In this document: piece by piece, positions 1 to 6,919 of the stretch | How positions within the stretch are numbered: the first letter of the stretch is position 1 | Layout: every line of letters begins with the position of its first letter | NCBI RefSeq assembly: GCF_028689785.1 | Contig: NZ_JAQVCN010000012.1 | Coordinates: 1 to 64,000, forward strand | Reading direction: 5' to 3' | From: Zoogloea sp. | Lineage (GTDB): Bacteria > Pseudomonadota > Gammaproteobacteria > Burkholderiales > Rhodocyclaceae | Length of the DNA: 64,000 nt | The notes under the pieces: model-generated | Told to the model about the DNA's origin: nothing | Seen by the model: only the letters and a program-made list of their open reading frames with translations | The model's database searches: none | Position numbers and translations under genes: made by a program

Positions 1-156
1 GCACCGCCAACACACACCTCGCCATCGACGTGGAAGGAGGTTCCCAGGAAGGGAAAAACCGATAGACTTATCCACAGCAGCCTGAATGACGGGCGGCTAT
101 CGTCCCTGGTCAAAATTCAACCGGTACACCTGGTCAGTTTTAAACCGGTACGGACA
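1..156 (+). mobile_element. Probable 3' end of an IS21-family insertion sequence (partial)
   Basis: Two related 21-bp direct repeats, each starting TGGTCA and ending AACCGGTAC, lie at 107-127 and 131-151, spaced 24 bp apart. Multiple terminal repeats of this TGGTCA...CCGGTAC kind are typical of the ends of one IS21 branch. Upstream, a + strand frame ends at a TAG at 62-64 and could be the last ~20 codons of an istB-like ATPase, though the match is weak. The element end is placed near the CA at 155-156 by inference. Most of the element lies outside the window, so transposase identity cannot be confirmed. Confidence 0.4.
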
Positions 157-359
157 GCGCGGATCAGAAATCGAAACAAACACCTGCGTGAGCGGCATGA
201 CCGTACCTGTTTTCATGGGAAGCCCAAAAAGGCAGGAAACTACACAAAATGCGGCCCAGTGAACAGGGGGGTTTGTAATTGCATGAATGTGAACGGGATT
301 TTTGAGGCGGTTATGCTGGGTCGATGCGATTGCCCTGTTCAATTCGGGGTAGCTTGGGT
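157..359. other. Non-coding stretch with no recognised feature
   Basis: A short minus-strand frame crosses this stretch and runs into the lipoprotein gene, but it has no ribosome binding site or recognisable motif, so I do not call it a gene. I see no RNA gene or clear terminator here. Confidence 0.4.
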
Positions 360-1232
360 TCAGGGCAGCGACACCGAAGACGCCGGTATCCACTCCATTC
401 GCGGTTCCCTGTTCTGCCACTGAACATAGAGAAGCGGCCCCTTGATGTCGATGATCAGGCCCCGGTACTCGAGCGACCGCATGGTGTAGGTCCGTACTTC
501 TTCCGAGTACTTCACGACCGGTTCCGACTTGACCACGATCGTGTCGCCGATCTTCAGGCTGCGAACATACTCCTCACGTCTTGTCTGCCTTGAGGCAATC
601 CGTTCTTGCTCCTGTGCAGCATAGTTCCGCCTTTGCATAGCTTGCCGTTCGATATCCGTTAGGCGCGCCTGAAGAGGCTTAATCACATGGTCCGGGTCGT
701 AGCTTGAGTAGGTGTCGATGAAGGCTTTGATGGCGACTTCATTCGTGGTGTTGCGGATCCCCTCAAAGCGCGCCCTGTATTGCCAGAGCGGCTCGGTGCC
801 TCGAACCATTTCCACTGCACCCGTCTGGGCCAGGATTCGCTCAAGCAGGCTGCGATCCAGGATCCTGTTGCCGTCCTCGTTGACGAAGAGCCGAGAGTTG
901 CAGCGGTTGTAGTCGCCCGATTTTGAAGACCTGACCTCGGATCCAGGCTTGCAGGTGGTGTCCCAGCCACCTCTCGGAAAGTCCGGATCCGCCTTCCAAT
1001 CCGCCTTCGGAAACAGCTTCACCCGCTCGGTATTCGAGTTGTTGATATCCCCAACCTCCGACGCTGTCCAGGTGCCATTGGTATTTTTCAGGTAGATCGG
1101 AATCCCGTAGCGCTGCTCGATCGGTAGGGATTGGAGTTGGTGTTTCACCGGGGAGGGCGGGTGAGGTTTTGGCTTGGTTGCGCACCCGGCAAGAGTGACG
1201 CTGATAGCCAGCGTGAGGGCCAATTTGTTCAT
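360..1232 (-). CDS. Hypothetical lipoprotein with C-terminal SH3/KOW-like segment
   Basis: The 290-residue product begins with a lipoprotein signal peptide: a short charged start, a hydrophobic stretch and a lipobox ending in LAGC around residue 17. It is therefore probably anchored to the inner or outer membrane. The start at 1232 was preferred over the longer frame because it puts the signal peptide at the N-terminus and follows an AAGGACA ribosome binding site. The mature part has three Cys residues, a coiled Arg/Gln-rich segment near residues 195-225 and a beta-rich C-terminus (residues 225-290) resembling a small SH3/KOW barrel. I do not recognise the family. It is divergent from an XRE regulator across a region with two palindromic operators, so it may be a target of that regulator. 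Confidence 0.7.
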   Translation of the reverse strand: MNKLALTLAISVTLAGCATKPKPHPPSPVKHQLQSLPIEQRYGIPIYLKNTNGTWTASEVGDINNSNTERVKLFPKADWKADPDFPRGGWDTTCKPGSEVRSSKSGDYNRCNSRLFVNEDGNRILDRSLLERILAQTGAVEMVRGTEPLWQYRARFEGIRNTTNEVAIKAFIDTYSSYDPDHVIKPLQARLTDIERQAMQRRNYAAQEQERIASRQTRREEYVRSLKIGDTIVVKSEPVVKYSEEVRTYTMRSLEYRGLIIDIKGPLLYVQWQNREPRMEWIPASSVSLP

Positions 1233-1324
1233 GCTTTTGTCCTTGTCTGAGTGGCTTGACGGAATGTCTTTTGATGGACTCCCCGCCGAGGGAGTCTTGG
1301 TGCTCGAGTCCAACGATCTAGGTG

Positions 1325-1339
1325 CTAAGTATTCCTTAG
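1325..1339. promoter_or_regulatory. Operator-like palindrome, site 1 (CTAAG-N5-CTTAG)
   Basis: CTAAGTATTCCTTAG is an imperfect palindrome with one mismatch between arms. It is the weaker of two copies of a CTAAG-N5-CTTAG motif in the divergent region between the lipoprotein and XRE genes. The centres of the two copies are 34 bp apart, about three helical turns, which suits a dimeric XRE repressor. Regulator assignment is inference. Confidence 0.55.
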
Positions 1340-1358
1340 TATGCCATAGGTGTAGTTC

Positions 1359-1373
1359 CTAAGAATCTCTTAG
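1359..1373. promoter_or_regulatory. Operator-like palindrome, site 2 (CTAAGA-ATC-TCTTAG)
   Basis: CTAAGAATCTCTTAG is a perfect 6+3+6 palindrome ending 22 bp before the XRE start codon. It shares its arms with the site at 1325-1339. The position suggests autorepression of the XRE gene together with control of the divergent lipoprotein gene. Confidence 0.6.
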
Positions 1374-1395
1374 TCCTCATGTGCAGGGGACGAGG

Positions 1396-1701
1396 ATGGA
1401 CGAGAGGTCAGTGTTTGCGCGGCGCCTTCGGGCAGCCCGCGAGTCGAAGGGTGTGTCGCAGAAGCAGCTGGGCATCCTTGCCGGTATCGACCGGTTCGTC
1501 GCCAGTGCCCGGATCAATCAGTACGAGCGTGGCAAGCACGTGCCCGACTTGCAGATGGCCCAGCGCCTTGCCGCCGAACTCCATGTCCCTGTTTCCTACC
1601 TGTATGAGCCCGAGGACGACCTGGCGGAGCTGATCCGCGTTCTCGGTGGATGCAGCCCGGATCGACTCCGCGAGTTGCTCACCCAGCTTCAGGAGGGGTG
1701 A
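1396..1701 (+). CDS. XRE-family HTH transcriptional regulator
   Basis: This 101-residue protein carries an N-terminal Cro/CI helix-turn-helix (residues ~5-62). Its parts are ARRLRAARESKGVSQKQLG, a recognition helix beginning ASARINQYERG, and a closing segment typical of the family (HVPVSYLYEPEDD). The C-terminal ~35 residues form a short acidic helix. The ATG at 1396 is preferred over the GTG at 1381 because AGGGGACGAGG precedes it at ribosome-binding distance. It probably binds the two CTAAG-N5-CTTAG palindromes just upstream and acts as a repressor within the integrative element. Its 3' end overlaps the end of the convergent gene by 13 bp. Confidence 0.85.
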   Translation: MDERSVFARRLRAARESKGVSQKQLGILAGIDRFVASARINQYERGKHVPDLQMAQRLAAELHVPVSYLYEPEDDLAELIRVLGGCSPDRLRELLTQLQEG

Positions 1702-2291
1702 GCTGACGGTTTAGGTCGAGCGCCCGTCGGCGCCGCAGCCTCACGACCGAGGTATTGCACCTCGATTCTGTGCCGGCACCGCGCATGAGCTCTTCGGGTT
1801 TCCCCCAGAATCCCGAGTGCCGCGCCGTGTACCGCACGCGTTCTCTCCTGATGCCCGGAGTCAGTCAGTCCTCCTTGCACCCACAATGCGTCAAGCAGTC
1901 GGATTGCCAGATCCGCCCGGATGAAGAGATCGGCATAGGCATTGGCCAGAGGGCTGCGGATGTCGGTGTCGAGATGTTCCAATGCGCCTGGCTCACCTTC
2001 CTGCAAGCCGTTCGCCTCGAGCTGCTTCCGAGCCCAGCCGATCATGTTCTCGACCTTGCGGGCCTGCTGCTGGACGTAGGCTTTTAGGTACCGGGGTTCT
2101 TCCAGAGCGTAGCGGTGGCCCAGAACGTGGGGAGCAAAGACGCTGATGGCGTAGAGGCGCCAGCTGGTTTCGTCGAAGTGCTTTCTCCAGATCCCAATCA
2201 GTCGTGGATTGGAGAGGAGGACTGAACGGGAAATGCGGGTGCCACGCAGTGGCGGAATTGATGGACGAGCGTCGTCCTCATGATGATTCAT
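1689..2291 (-). CDS. ICE-associated protein of the PFL_4669/DUF1845 type
   Basis: The 200-residue product contains the segments PPLRGTRISRSVLLSNPRL, LIGIWRKHF and FAPHVLGHRYAL. It also has a helical centre with FIRADLAIRLLDALWVQG. This resembles the TIGR03761/DUF1845 proteins encoded in integrating conjugative elements, some of which act as transcriptional activators of transfer genes. Assignment is from memory of the family and is moderate. The ATG at 2291 was chosen because a GGAG sequence lies upstream at proper spacing. Its presence supports reading 1-5370 as an ICE end. The C-terminus is low-complexity (Ala/Pro/Arg). Confidence 0.6.
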   Translation of the reverse strand: MNHHEDDARPSIPPLRGTRISRSVLLSNPRLIGIWRKHFDETSWRLYAISVFAPHVLGHRYALEEPRYLKAYVQQQARKVENMIGWARKQLEANGLQEGEPGALEHLDTDIRSPLANAYADLFIRADLAIRLLDALWVQGGLTDSGHQERTRAVHGAALGILGETRRAHARCRHRIEVQYLGREAAAPTGARPKPSAHPS

Positions 2292-2431
2292 GAGCGTCTC
2301 CAAGCGATGTCGGGGGAGGGGAGTGACGGGACGTCCGCTGTCATGAACAGCATAGCGAATCGTCCCCAAACCCTAAGCGAAAGCTGCGACCTGCTACTGA
2401 GCGTTTGCCTCGCAGCCGATCCGGGCTGAGT

Positions 2432-3403
2432 TCATTCCCTCAGGACATAAGGCCGCCCGCCCAGGTGTCGGTGGTAGGCACCGAACCCGCCTTGTGTCGG
2501 CGCGTTGCGGGCGACCAGATCTGCCTGGCCGGATAGGCGATCGACCATGGACAGGATGTGGGCATCAAGGCTGAGCGGTTCGCGCAACCCGAGCCAGTCT
2601 GGCGCCCCTTTGGCGGCGGTGATGGCGTGCAGGAGCGCCAGATAGTGCGCTTCCGGCACGATCACCCGGTGCTGGGCGCGGGCGGCGGCGATCCACTCGA
2701 GCACGGTGTGCTTGTGGCCGAGGAGGGTGCCGCGTTCGGTCATCTCGAAGCGACGGTGGCGACCATTGAAACGGTACTCCTCGGCCTTGCCGGCGTCGTG
2801 CAGCAGGCTGCTGGCGAGAAGGACAGGAAGATGCGCTTCCGCATGATGGCTGGCGAGCGCCAACGCCCGCTCGGCGACTTCGACCGCGTGCCGGAAATTG
2901 CCGTTGCGTCCATTGTGATGCCCGGCCAGAGAGCTCGGTCCATCCAGATAGCGCTCGAAGCGGTGGTGGTCCCAGAAGATCGCGTTGAAGAGATGCTGGA
3001 GCGGTCGTCCCAAGCCTTCCCAGAGTTGGGCTGCACGTGCCACCAGAGGCCTGTCCTTGACCCAACTGTGGGGGATGGTGGCAAAGGGATTCAAGCTGGC
3101 TTCCGGTCGCTCCAGTTTGACGAGGCGGGAGATCCGGATGGCGCCCGTCGTCGACACCGGGCGACCGAGCCAGCGGATCGACACCAGCGCGCCGGCCGTC
3201 AGTCGGTTGTCGGGCTGGCGGCACAGCCACTCCACCTTCAGGCCTGCCTGCTCGTGAAACAGAACGGCCTGACACAGCATATGGCGCTCATCGAAGGGGA
3301 ATCGCGCAATCGATTGAATGCGGAGCACCGGGGGGAGCCGATCCACAAGCTGATCTGCGCCTGGCAGGCGGCTCGTACTGAAAGTGACTTTGACCTCAGA
3401 CAT
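2432..3403 (-). CDS. HD-domain protein with N-terminal OB-like domain (YhaM-like)
   Basis: The 323-residue protein has an N-terminal beta-rich region (residues ~1-105) resembling an OB fold. It is followed by an HD phosphohydrolase domain: NFRHAVEVAE (first His, ~170), LLHDAGKAEEY (HD pair, ~200), LGHKHTVLEWI (~230) and a late Asp in LSMVDRLSGQADL. This order matches YhaM-type 3'-5' exoribonucleases and related HD hydrolases, so a nucleic-acid or nucleotide phosphodiesterase role is likely; the substrate is unknown. The start at 3403 has an AAGGAGAA site and overlaps the integrase stop by 8 bp, so the two genes are probably translationally coupled. Confidence 0.7.
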   Translation of the reverse strand: MSEVKVTFSTSRLPGADQLVDRLPPVLRIQSIARFPFDERHMLCQAVLFHEQAGLKVEWLCRQPDNRLTAGALVSIRWLGRPVSTTGAIRISRLVKLERPEASLNPFATIPHSWVKDRPLVARAAQLWEGLGRPLQHLFNAIFWDHHRFERYLDGPSSLAGHHNGRNGNFRHAVEVAERALALASHHAEAHLPVLLASSLLHDAGKAEEYRFNGRHRRFEMTERGTLLGHKHTVLEWIAAARAQHRVIVPEAHYLALLHAITAAKGAPDWLGLREPLSLDAHILSMVDRLSGQADLVARNAPTQGGFGAYHRHLGGRPYVLRE

Positions 3404-4634
3404 CGCAGTTCTCCTTGAGCGCTTCAACGGGCAGGGCCTGGCTGGCGATCGATTGAGTGATCAGCCGCTCGAAGGCTGAGCCGTCACGACGGGTGAGATT
3501 GGGGACGTAGCGGGAATAGACCCGGAACAGCATCTCGGTGGTGGTATGGCCGAGCTGCCGGGCAATCCACTCCGGTGCCTCGCCGGCGGCGAGCCACAGG
3601 GTCGCGGCCGTGTGGCGGCACTGGTAGGGGCGCCGCTTCTTGTGGCCCAGATGACGTAGCAGCGGATACCAGACCCGGTTGGTCACGTTCTTGTGATCCA
3701 GCGGCTTGTGCAGGCGGTTGCAGAAGACAAAGTCCGAGTGCTTCCCCGTCGCCGCCTGCTGACGTTTCAGGGCGTCGAACACGAGCTGGCTCATCTGGAT
3801 GTCCCGTTGAGAGCCGTCGGTCTTGGTGTACTCCTCGTCGCCGAGGACGACCGTCTCGCGGACCAGAATCAGTCGGCGCTCGAAATCGATGTACTTCCAC
3901 TTGAGGCCGTCCACCTCTCCGGTGCGCATGCCAGTGAAGAAGCGCACGGTGAAGTAGTCGCGGAAATCCTCGCGTACGGTGGCGAGGATGGACTTCACCT
4001 CTTCGAGGGAGAAGGGATCCACATCGGTCCGCTTGATACGAAGCTGTTTGATGTTCTGGTAAGGCGTGGGAAAATTGAAGCGGTCGGCCGCTTCGTTGAG
4101 GATTTGCCTGAGCGGGTTCAGCATTTTGTTGATCCGTGCAGCAGACAGTTTGGTTTCCTTGCCCCGCGCGGTTACTTTGCCGAGTTCGGCGCGGTAGGCA
4201 AGTACGTCAGCCTTGGTGATCTGGCCGACCGCCATCTCCCCAAAGCGGGAAATCAGGCTGTCGAGTTCCCTGCGGATGGTGATCCGGTGGGACTTGCGCC
4301 ACTCCACTTCCTTCTCCAGGTACCAGGTCTCCGCGAAGTCCTTGAAAAGAGGTGTCGGGGCGACCGTGGGTGCACTCGGTGCCGTTGCGGTCACCGTGAC
4401 GGTCCCGGCCGGTGCGGCGTCGAAACGCGCTGCGTTCTTGCTGGCCGGGAAGTAGCGACGGTAGTCGAAGGTGCCGGCGGCGATGTCGGCTTCGATGCGG
4501 TCGAGTACCTTCTGGACTTTTTTCCGATTGGCGGCTGTGTCGGGGAGAGCGGTTTGTTCCCGGCAGCGAATATCCCGGTAGCGGAAGTCCAGAAAGAGTA
4601 GGTTGTTGTCGGTTCGCCGACGAATACTACCCAT
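3396..4634 (-). CDS. int: Tyrosine recombinase (integrase) of the tRNA-Arg element
   Basis: This 412-residue protein has an N-terminal Arm-binding region of the DUF3596 type (MGSIRRRTDNNLLFLDFRYR), a SAM-like core-binding domain (~100-190) and a C-terminal catalytic domain. The catalytic motifs visible are FFTGMRTGEVDGLKW (Arg I), QCRHTAATLWLAAG (His-x-x-Arg), LGHTTTEM and the Tyr in RVYSRYV. It would excise or integrate the element at the neighbouring tRNA-Arg. The start at 4634 follows a GGAGG site and overlaps the end of the excisionase-like gene by 8 bp, giving the order xis-int-HD protein in one operon. Confidence 0.92.
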   Translation of the reverse strand: MGSIRRRTDNNLLFLDFRYRDIRCREQTALPDTAANRKKVQKVLDRIEADIAAGTFDYRRYFPASKNAARFDAAPAGTVTVTATAPSAPTVAPTPLFKDFAETWYLEKEVEWRKSHRITIRRELDSLISRFGEMAVGQITKADVLAYRAELGKVTARGKETKLSAARINKMLNPLRQILNEAADRFNFPTPYQNIKQLRIKRTDVDPFSLEEVKSILATVREDFRDYFTVRFFTGMRTGEVDGLKWKYIDFERRLILVRETVVLGDEEYTKTDGSQRDIQMSQLVFDALKRQQAATGKHSDFVFCNRLHKPLDHKNVTNRVWYPLLRHLGHKKRRPYQCRHTAATLWLAAGEAPEWIARQLGHTTTEMLFRVYSRYVPNLTRRDGSAFERLITQSIASQALPVEALKENCDV

Positions 4635-4863
4635 GACACACACCTCCGTTTGCCATCGGGATGGCGAAGCTGTCGCCGGCCGACTTCAGGCCCATGTCTC
4701 GTTCGATGTGCTCCCAGATGTACAGAATCTTCCGGCCACCAAACGGGCGGATGTAGTGCTTTCCCTCAAGGAGTACGCTGTCCTTGAGGCGTTCTCGGAT
4801 GGTTCGTGGGTCGTACTTGATGAGGCCCGACAACTCGTCGGTGGTGAGGTAGGTCAGTGACAT
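4627..4863 (-). CDS. Excisionase-like small DNA-binding protein
   Basis: A 78-residue protein: MSLTYLTTDELSGLIKYDPR reads as a winged-helix/MerR-like recognition unit of the excisionase or AlpA type. It is followed by KHYIRPFGGRKILYIWE, the wing that is typical when an Xis contacts DNA. It lies immediately upstream of the integrase, with a start/stop overlap, so a role as recombination directionality factor is likely. The start at 4863 was chosen for its GGAG site. Expression probably starts in the divergent region containing the GTCAT-N5-ATGAC palindromes. Confidence 0.75.
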   Translation of the reverse strand: MSLTYLTTDELSGLIKYDPRTIRERLKDSVLLEGKHYIRPFGGRKILYIWEHIERDMGLKSAGDSFAIPMANGGVCHG

Positions 4864-4923
4864 GACGGTCTCCAAGAATTAAAATCACGCAGAACTGCAA
4901 AAACGCATTCAGCTAGGCGTTTT

Positions 4924-4938
4924 GTCGTTCTGAATGAC
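4924..4938. promoter_or_regulatory. Operator-like palindrome, site 1 (GTCGT-N5-ATGAC)
   Basis: GTCGTTCTGAATGAC is a near palindrome with one mismatch. It shares its pattern with the perfect copy at 4976-4990, and an extra half-site GTCGT is found at 4956-4960. It sits in the divergent interval between the excisionase-like gene and a Cro-like regulator and overlaps the likely promoter of the xis-int operon. Confidence 0.5.
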
Positions 4939-4975
4939 ATTCTATCTCTCAGAAAGTCGTTGTCAATCCATTTTT

Positions 4976-4990
4976 GTCATTCAAGATGAC
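4976..4990. promoter_or_regulatory. Operator-like palindrome, site 2 (GTCAT-N5-ATGAC)
   Basis: GTCATTCAAGATGAC is a perfect 5+5+5 palindrome ending 20 bp before the start of the Cro-like gene at 5011. With the related site at 4924-4938 it probably forms the switch between the regulator and the xis-int operon. Confidence 0.55.
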
Positions 4991-5010
4991 TTTTTGTTCT
5001 GGAGGAAAGA

Positions 5011-5226
5011 ATGATCCGATGCCACCTGTCCCGGATGATGGGCGAGCGGAAGCTCAAGATTGCTGACGTTGCCCGTGAAACGGGCCTACACCGCAACACG
5101 ATTACCCTGCTATACAACGAGACGGCCAACCGGGTAGACATGGAGACGATCGATTGTCTCTGCGCTTTGTTTGCGTGTGGGGTAGGGGATTTGTTTGAGC
5201 GAGTGCCTGACGATTTGGGTTCGTGA
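5011..5226 (+). CDS. Small Cro/CI-type HTH regulator
   Basis: A 71-residue XRE protein consisting of little more than the helix-turn-helix: MMGERKLKIADVARETGLHR, then NTITLLYNETANRVDMETID and a closing helix ending in VGDLFERV. This compact form (YozG-like) is common in mobile elements. A GGAGGAAAG ribosome binding site precedes the ATG. It is divergent from the excisionase-integrase operon and is the likely binder of the GTCAT-N5-ATGAC palindromes. It would thereby control integration and excision. Confidence 0.85.
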   Translation: MIRCHLSRMMGERKLKIADVARETGLHRNTITLLYNETANRVDMETIDCLCALFACGVGDLFERVPDDLGS

Positions 5227-5289
5227 AAAATAGAGGCACGGAAAGCAGCACTCGACTCCTAGCTTTTGGGCAAAAGCTGTCAGAGTGCG

Positions 5290-5328
5290 AGGCACGGCAT
5301 GGGCACAGGATGGGCACGGCGGGGGCAC
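5290..5328. repeat. Four tandem RGGCAC units with 11-bp spacing (probable integrase arm sites)
   Basis: AGGCAC at 5290-5295 and GGGCAC at 5301-5306, 5312-5317 and 5323-5328 are spaced exactly 11 bp apart. An isolated copy lies at 5234-5239. One helical turn of spacing, position between the integrase module and the tRNA-Arg 3' end, and absence of coding potential fit arm-type integrase or Xis binding sites. Function is inferred. Confidence 0.55.
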
Positions 5329-5331
5329 AAA

Positions 5332-5364
5332 ACAAAAATGGGCTAGATCTTTCGATCTAACCCA
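5332..5364 (-). terminator. Rho-independent terminator downstream of tRNA-Arg
   Basis: Read on the minus strand, TGGGTTAGATC pairs with GATCTAGCCCA (one mismatch) around a short GAAA-type loop. A TTTTTGTTTT tract follows, directly after the tRNA-Arg 3' end. Confidence 0.75.
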
Positions 5365-5373
5365 TTGAATTTG

Positions 5374-5450
5374 TGGCGCGCCCGAGACGATTCGAACGTC
5401 CGACCCCTGCCTTCGGAGGGCAGTACTCTATCCAGCTGAGCTACGGGCGC
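5374..5450 (-). tRNA. tRNA-Arg (anticodon CCG)
   Basis: The minus strand reads a full cloverleaf. The acceptor arms GCGCCCG/CGGGCGC pair, the D-arm is GCTCAGCTGGATAGAG, and the anticodon stem CTGCC/GGCAG encloses the loop CTCCGAA with anticodon CCG. The T-arm contains GTTCGAATC, and a genomic CCA ends the gene. The 3' end faces the integrase module, so this gene is the probable attachment site of the element on the left; the other att copy is outside the window. Confidence 0.95.
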
Positions 5451-5520
5451 GCGGTTTTCGAGAGCATTGCTTTCGAGGCGCGCAGGATAGCGCGAATCCA
5501 CGCCGGAGTCCATGCTTTGC

Positions 5521-5550
5521 CTGACAGAAAGCGGATACCCCCGCTATAAT
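5521..5550 (+). promoter_or_regulatory. Sigma-70-type promoter of the cytochrome c gene
   Basis: CTGACA at 5521-5526 and TATAAT at 5545-5550 are separated by 18 bp, 42 bp before the start codon of the cytochrome gene. Confidence 0.65.
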
Positions 5551-5591
5551 CAATGCTTTATTAAATCTTGCCCGTTCTCGAGGAATTCAGC

Positions 5592-6044
5592 ATGTCGGAT
5601 TTTCGTCGTTCTCCCGTCCGTTCCTACGCGCGGATTGCGCTTTCTCTGGGTGTTGCCGTGATGGCGACCCAGCTCGTGGGTTGTGGCAAGAAGGCCGCGG
5701 TCGATGAGGAGTTGGCCGCCAAGCTGATTCAGCCTGTGGCGAGTGTGTCGCTGCAGGCGGCACCTGCCGCGGCGCCGGGAAGCCGCAAGGGTGAGGAAAT
5801 CTATGCCGCGGTGTGTGGTGCCTGTCACGAGAGCGGCGCTGCCGGGGCCCCGAAGGCGGGTGACAAGGGCGCCTGGGCCCCCCGCCTGGGCGCTGGCCTC
5901 GATGGTCTGGCCAAGTCTGCCGCTGCCGGCAAGGGCGCAATGCCGCCGAAGGGTGGCGCTGCTGATCTGACTGATGATGAACTGAAGCGTGCTGTGGCTT
6001 TCCTGGCCAATAAGGCGGGGGCCGGTTTCAAGGCGCCGGAGTGA
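5592..6044 (+). CDS. Cytochrome c5-family lipoprotein
   Basis: This 150-residue protein has a signal peptide ending in a lipobox (TQLVGC, Cys near residue 27), so it is predicted to be membrane-anchored and periplasmic. It has one haem c site, CGACH (~77-81), and a Met axial ligand in MPPKGG (~117). The fold signature, with a GEEIY helix before CxxCH and LTDDELKRAVAFL after it, matches cytochrome c5/CycB-type electron carriers. The ATG at 5592 is used because it follows GAGGA and puts the signal peptide first. It would shuttle electrons to periplasmic reductases or oxidases; the partner is not identifiable here. A strong terminator follows at 6111-6142. Confidence 0.88.
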   Translation: MSDFRRSPVRSYARIALSLGVAVMATQLVGCGKKAAVDEELAAKLIQPVASVSLQAAPAAAPGSRKGEEIYAAVCGACHESGAAGAPKAGDKGAWAPRLGAGLDGLAKSAAAGKGAMPPKGGAADLTDDELKRAVAFLANKAGAGFKAPE

Positions 6045-6110
6045 GTGTGCTCCGTACCAGTTCGTAGCCTTTCGGGCTGCGGGCTGGGGCAGGACGCAAA
6101 AAATGAACGT

Positions 6111-6142
6111 AAAAAAGCGCAGACCTAAATCTGCGCTTTTTT
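6111..6142. terminator. Bidirectional Rho-independent terminator
   Basis: AAAAAAGCGCAGA pairs perfectly with TCTGCGCTTTTTT around CCTAAA. It would stop the + strand cytochrome transcript and, on the minus strand, the 6S RNA transcript. Confidence 0.85.
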
Positions 6143-6148
6143 GTTGGG

Positions 6149-6325
6149 TCCCCCGCGCATGCCGTCAGGCCTTCATCCTGAACCGGAGTTCAGGGGGGCC
6201 GCATTCCTTCCGCATCAGGCACACTCGACGAGGAGCGCGCACACCAGCGGTTTCATTGGGCAGCGACCCATGTCACGTAGACATTGGTTCAAGGAATATT
6301 AAGCCTTGACCAACACCGCAGGGGA
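6149..6325 (-). ncRNA. ssrS: 6S RNA
   Basis: The minus strand downstream of zapA reads a 177-nt RNA. Its ends TCCCCTGCG and CGCGGGGGA pair (one G-T) to form the closing stem. Inside are CCTTGAACCAATG and, on the 3' side, the GGTTCA and GCCTGACGGC segments familiar from proteobacterial 6S RNA. Location directly after zapA and before a strong terminator is the conserved arrangement. 6S RNA mimics an open promoter and sequesters sigma-70 RNA polymerase in stationary phase. Exact ends are inferred from the closing stem; the call rests on structure and synteny. Confidence 0.82.
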
Positions 6326-6361
6326 TAAATCAAACCTGTGTTGCCAGCCGTCTGGGGTGGG

Positions 6362-6658
6362 TTAGAAGAGCGTTTCCTGCTCTGCCAAGGCACCGTCGAG
6401 ACGACTGTTGATGCGTTCGATTCTACGCTTGAGCGTGGGGATGTCAAACCCGCCGGCACGCTGAAATTGCAGAAATTCGTGAGTAATGTTGAGGGCCGTC
6501 ATTACCGCCAGTCGTTCGCCGGCGGAGTTGGTCTTGTCGGCCAGGTCGCGCATTTTTTCGTCGAGGTAGGTGACGGCTGCGAGCAGACCGTCCCTTTCTT
6601 CGGGCTTGCAGGCGACGCGGTATTCACGCCCCAGAAGCTTGATGTCGAGTTGTTCCAT
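6362..6658 (-). CDS. zapA: Cell division protein ZapA
   Basis: This 98-residue protein matches ZapA. The N-terminal domain reads MEQLDIKLLGREYRVACKPE with the conserved RDGLLAAVTYLDEKM helix. A long C-terminal coiled coil follows (DIPTLKRRIERINSRLDGAL). ZapA promotes FtsZ protofilament bundling at the septum. The start at 6658 follows a GGAGG site and lies just after the end of the zapB-like gene, so the two are likely cotranscribed. The 6S RNA lies downstream, as in many proteobacteria. Confidence 0.93.
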   Translation of the reverse strand: MEQLDIKLLGREYRVACKPEERDGLLAAVTYLDEKMRDLADKTNSAGERLAVMTALNITHEFLQFQRAGGFDIPTLKRRIERINSRLDGALAEQETLF

Positions 6659-6659
6659 A

Positions 6660-6887
6660 TCAGGCCTCCGGGATGCGGGCAAGCAGCGCTTCGAGGCGAC
6701 TGCCGACCAGCCCGAGCTTGTCGTTGAGTTCGCGATTGGCGGATTCCAGGGCGTCGACCCGCTCCTGCAGGGCACGGTTTTCGGTTTGTGCGCTTGTGTA
6801 CTGACTGTTCAGCCGGGCTTGGGCTGCGGCATGACGGTTGAGCAATTGTTCGAGCTTTTGCTCGAGAGAGGCGAGATCGGCGTCCAT
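6660..6887 (-). CDS. TIGR02449/ZapB-like coiled-coil protein
   Basis: A 75-residue protein that is almost entirely heptad-patterned coiled coil (ASLEQKLEQLL, NRALQERVDALESANRELND, LGLVGSRLEALL). This is the short family usually encoded directly upstream of zapA and related in form to ZapB. A structural cell-division role with ZapA is inferred from linkage. The start is uncertain: the ATG at 6887 is used, but a TTG at 6923 would add 12 residues. Neither has a strong ribosome binding site. The longer form would overlap the cobQ stop. Confidence 0.75.
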   Translation of the reverse strand: MDADLASLEQKLEQLLNRHAAAQARLNSQYTSAQTENRALQERVDALESANRELNDKLGLVGSRLEALLARIPEA

Positions 6888-6919
6888 GGGGAGAATGGTA
6901 GAGAGGGGCGGTTGAGCGG

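Noticed and set aside
97-420. 107-codon minus-strand open frame at the left edge
   Set aside because: It overlaps the lipoprotein 3' end and the IS21-like repeats, has no ribosome binding site and shows no family features.
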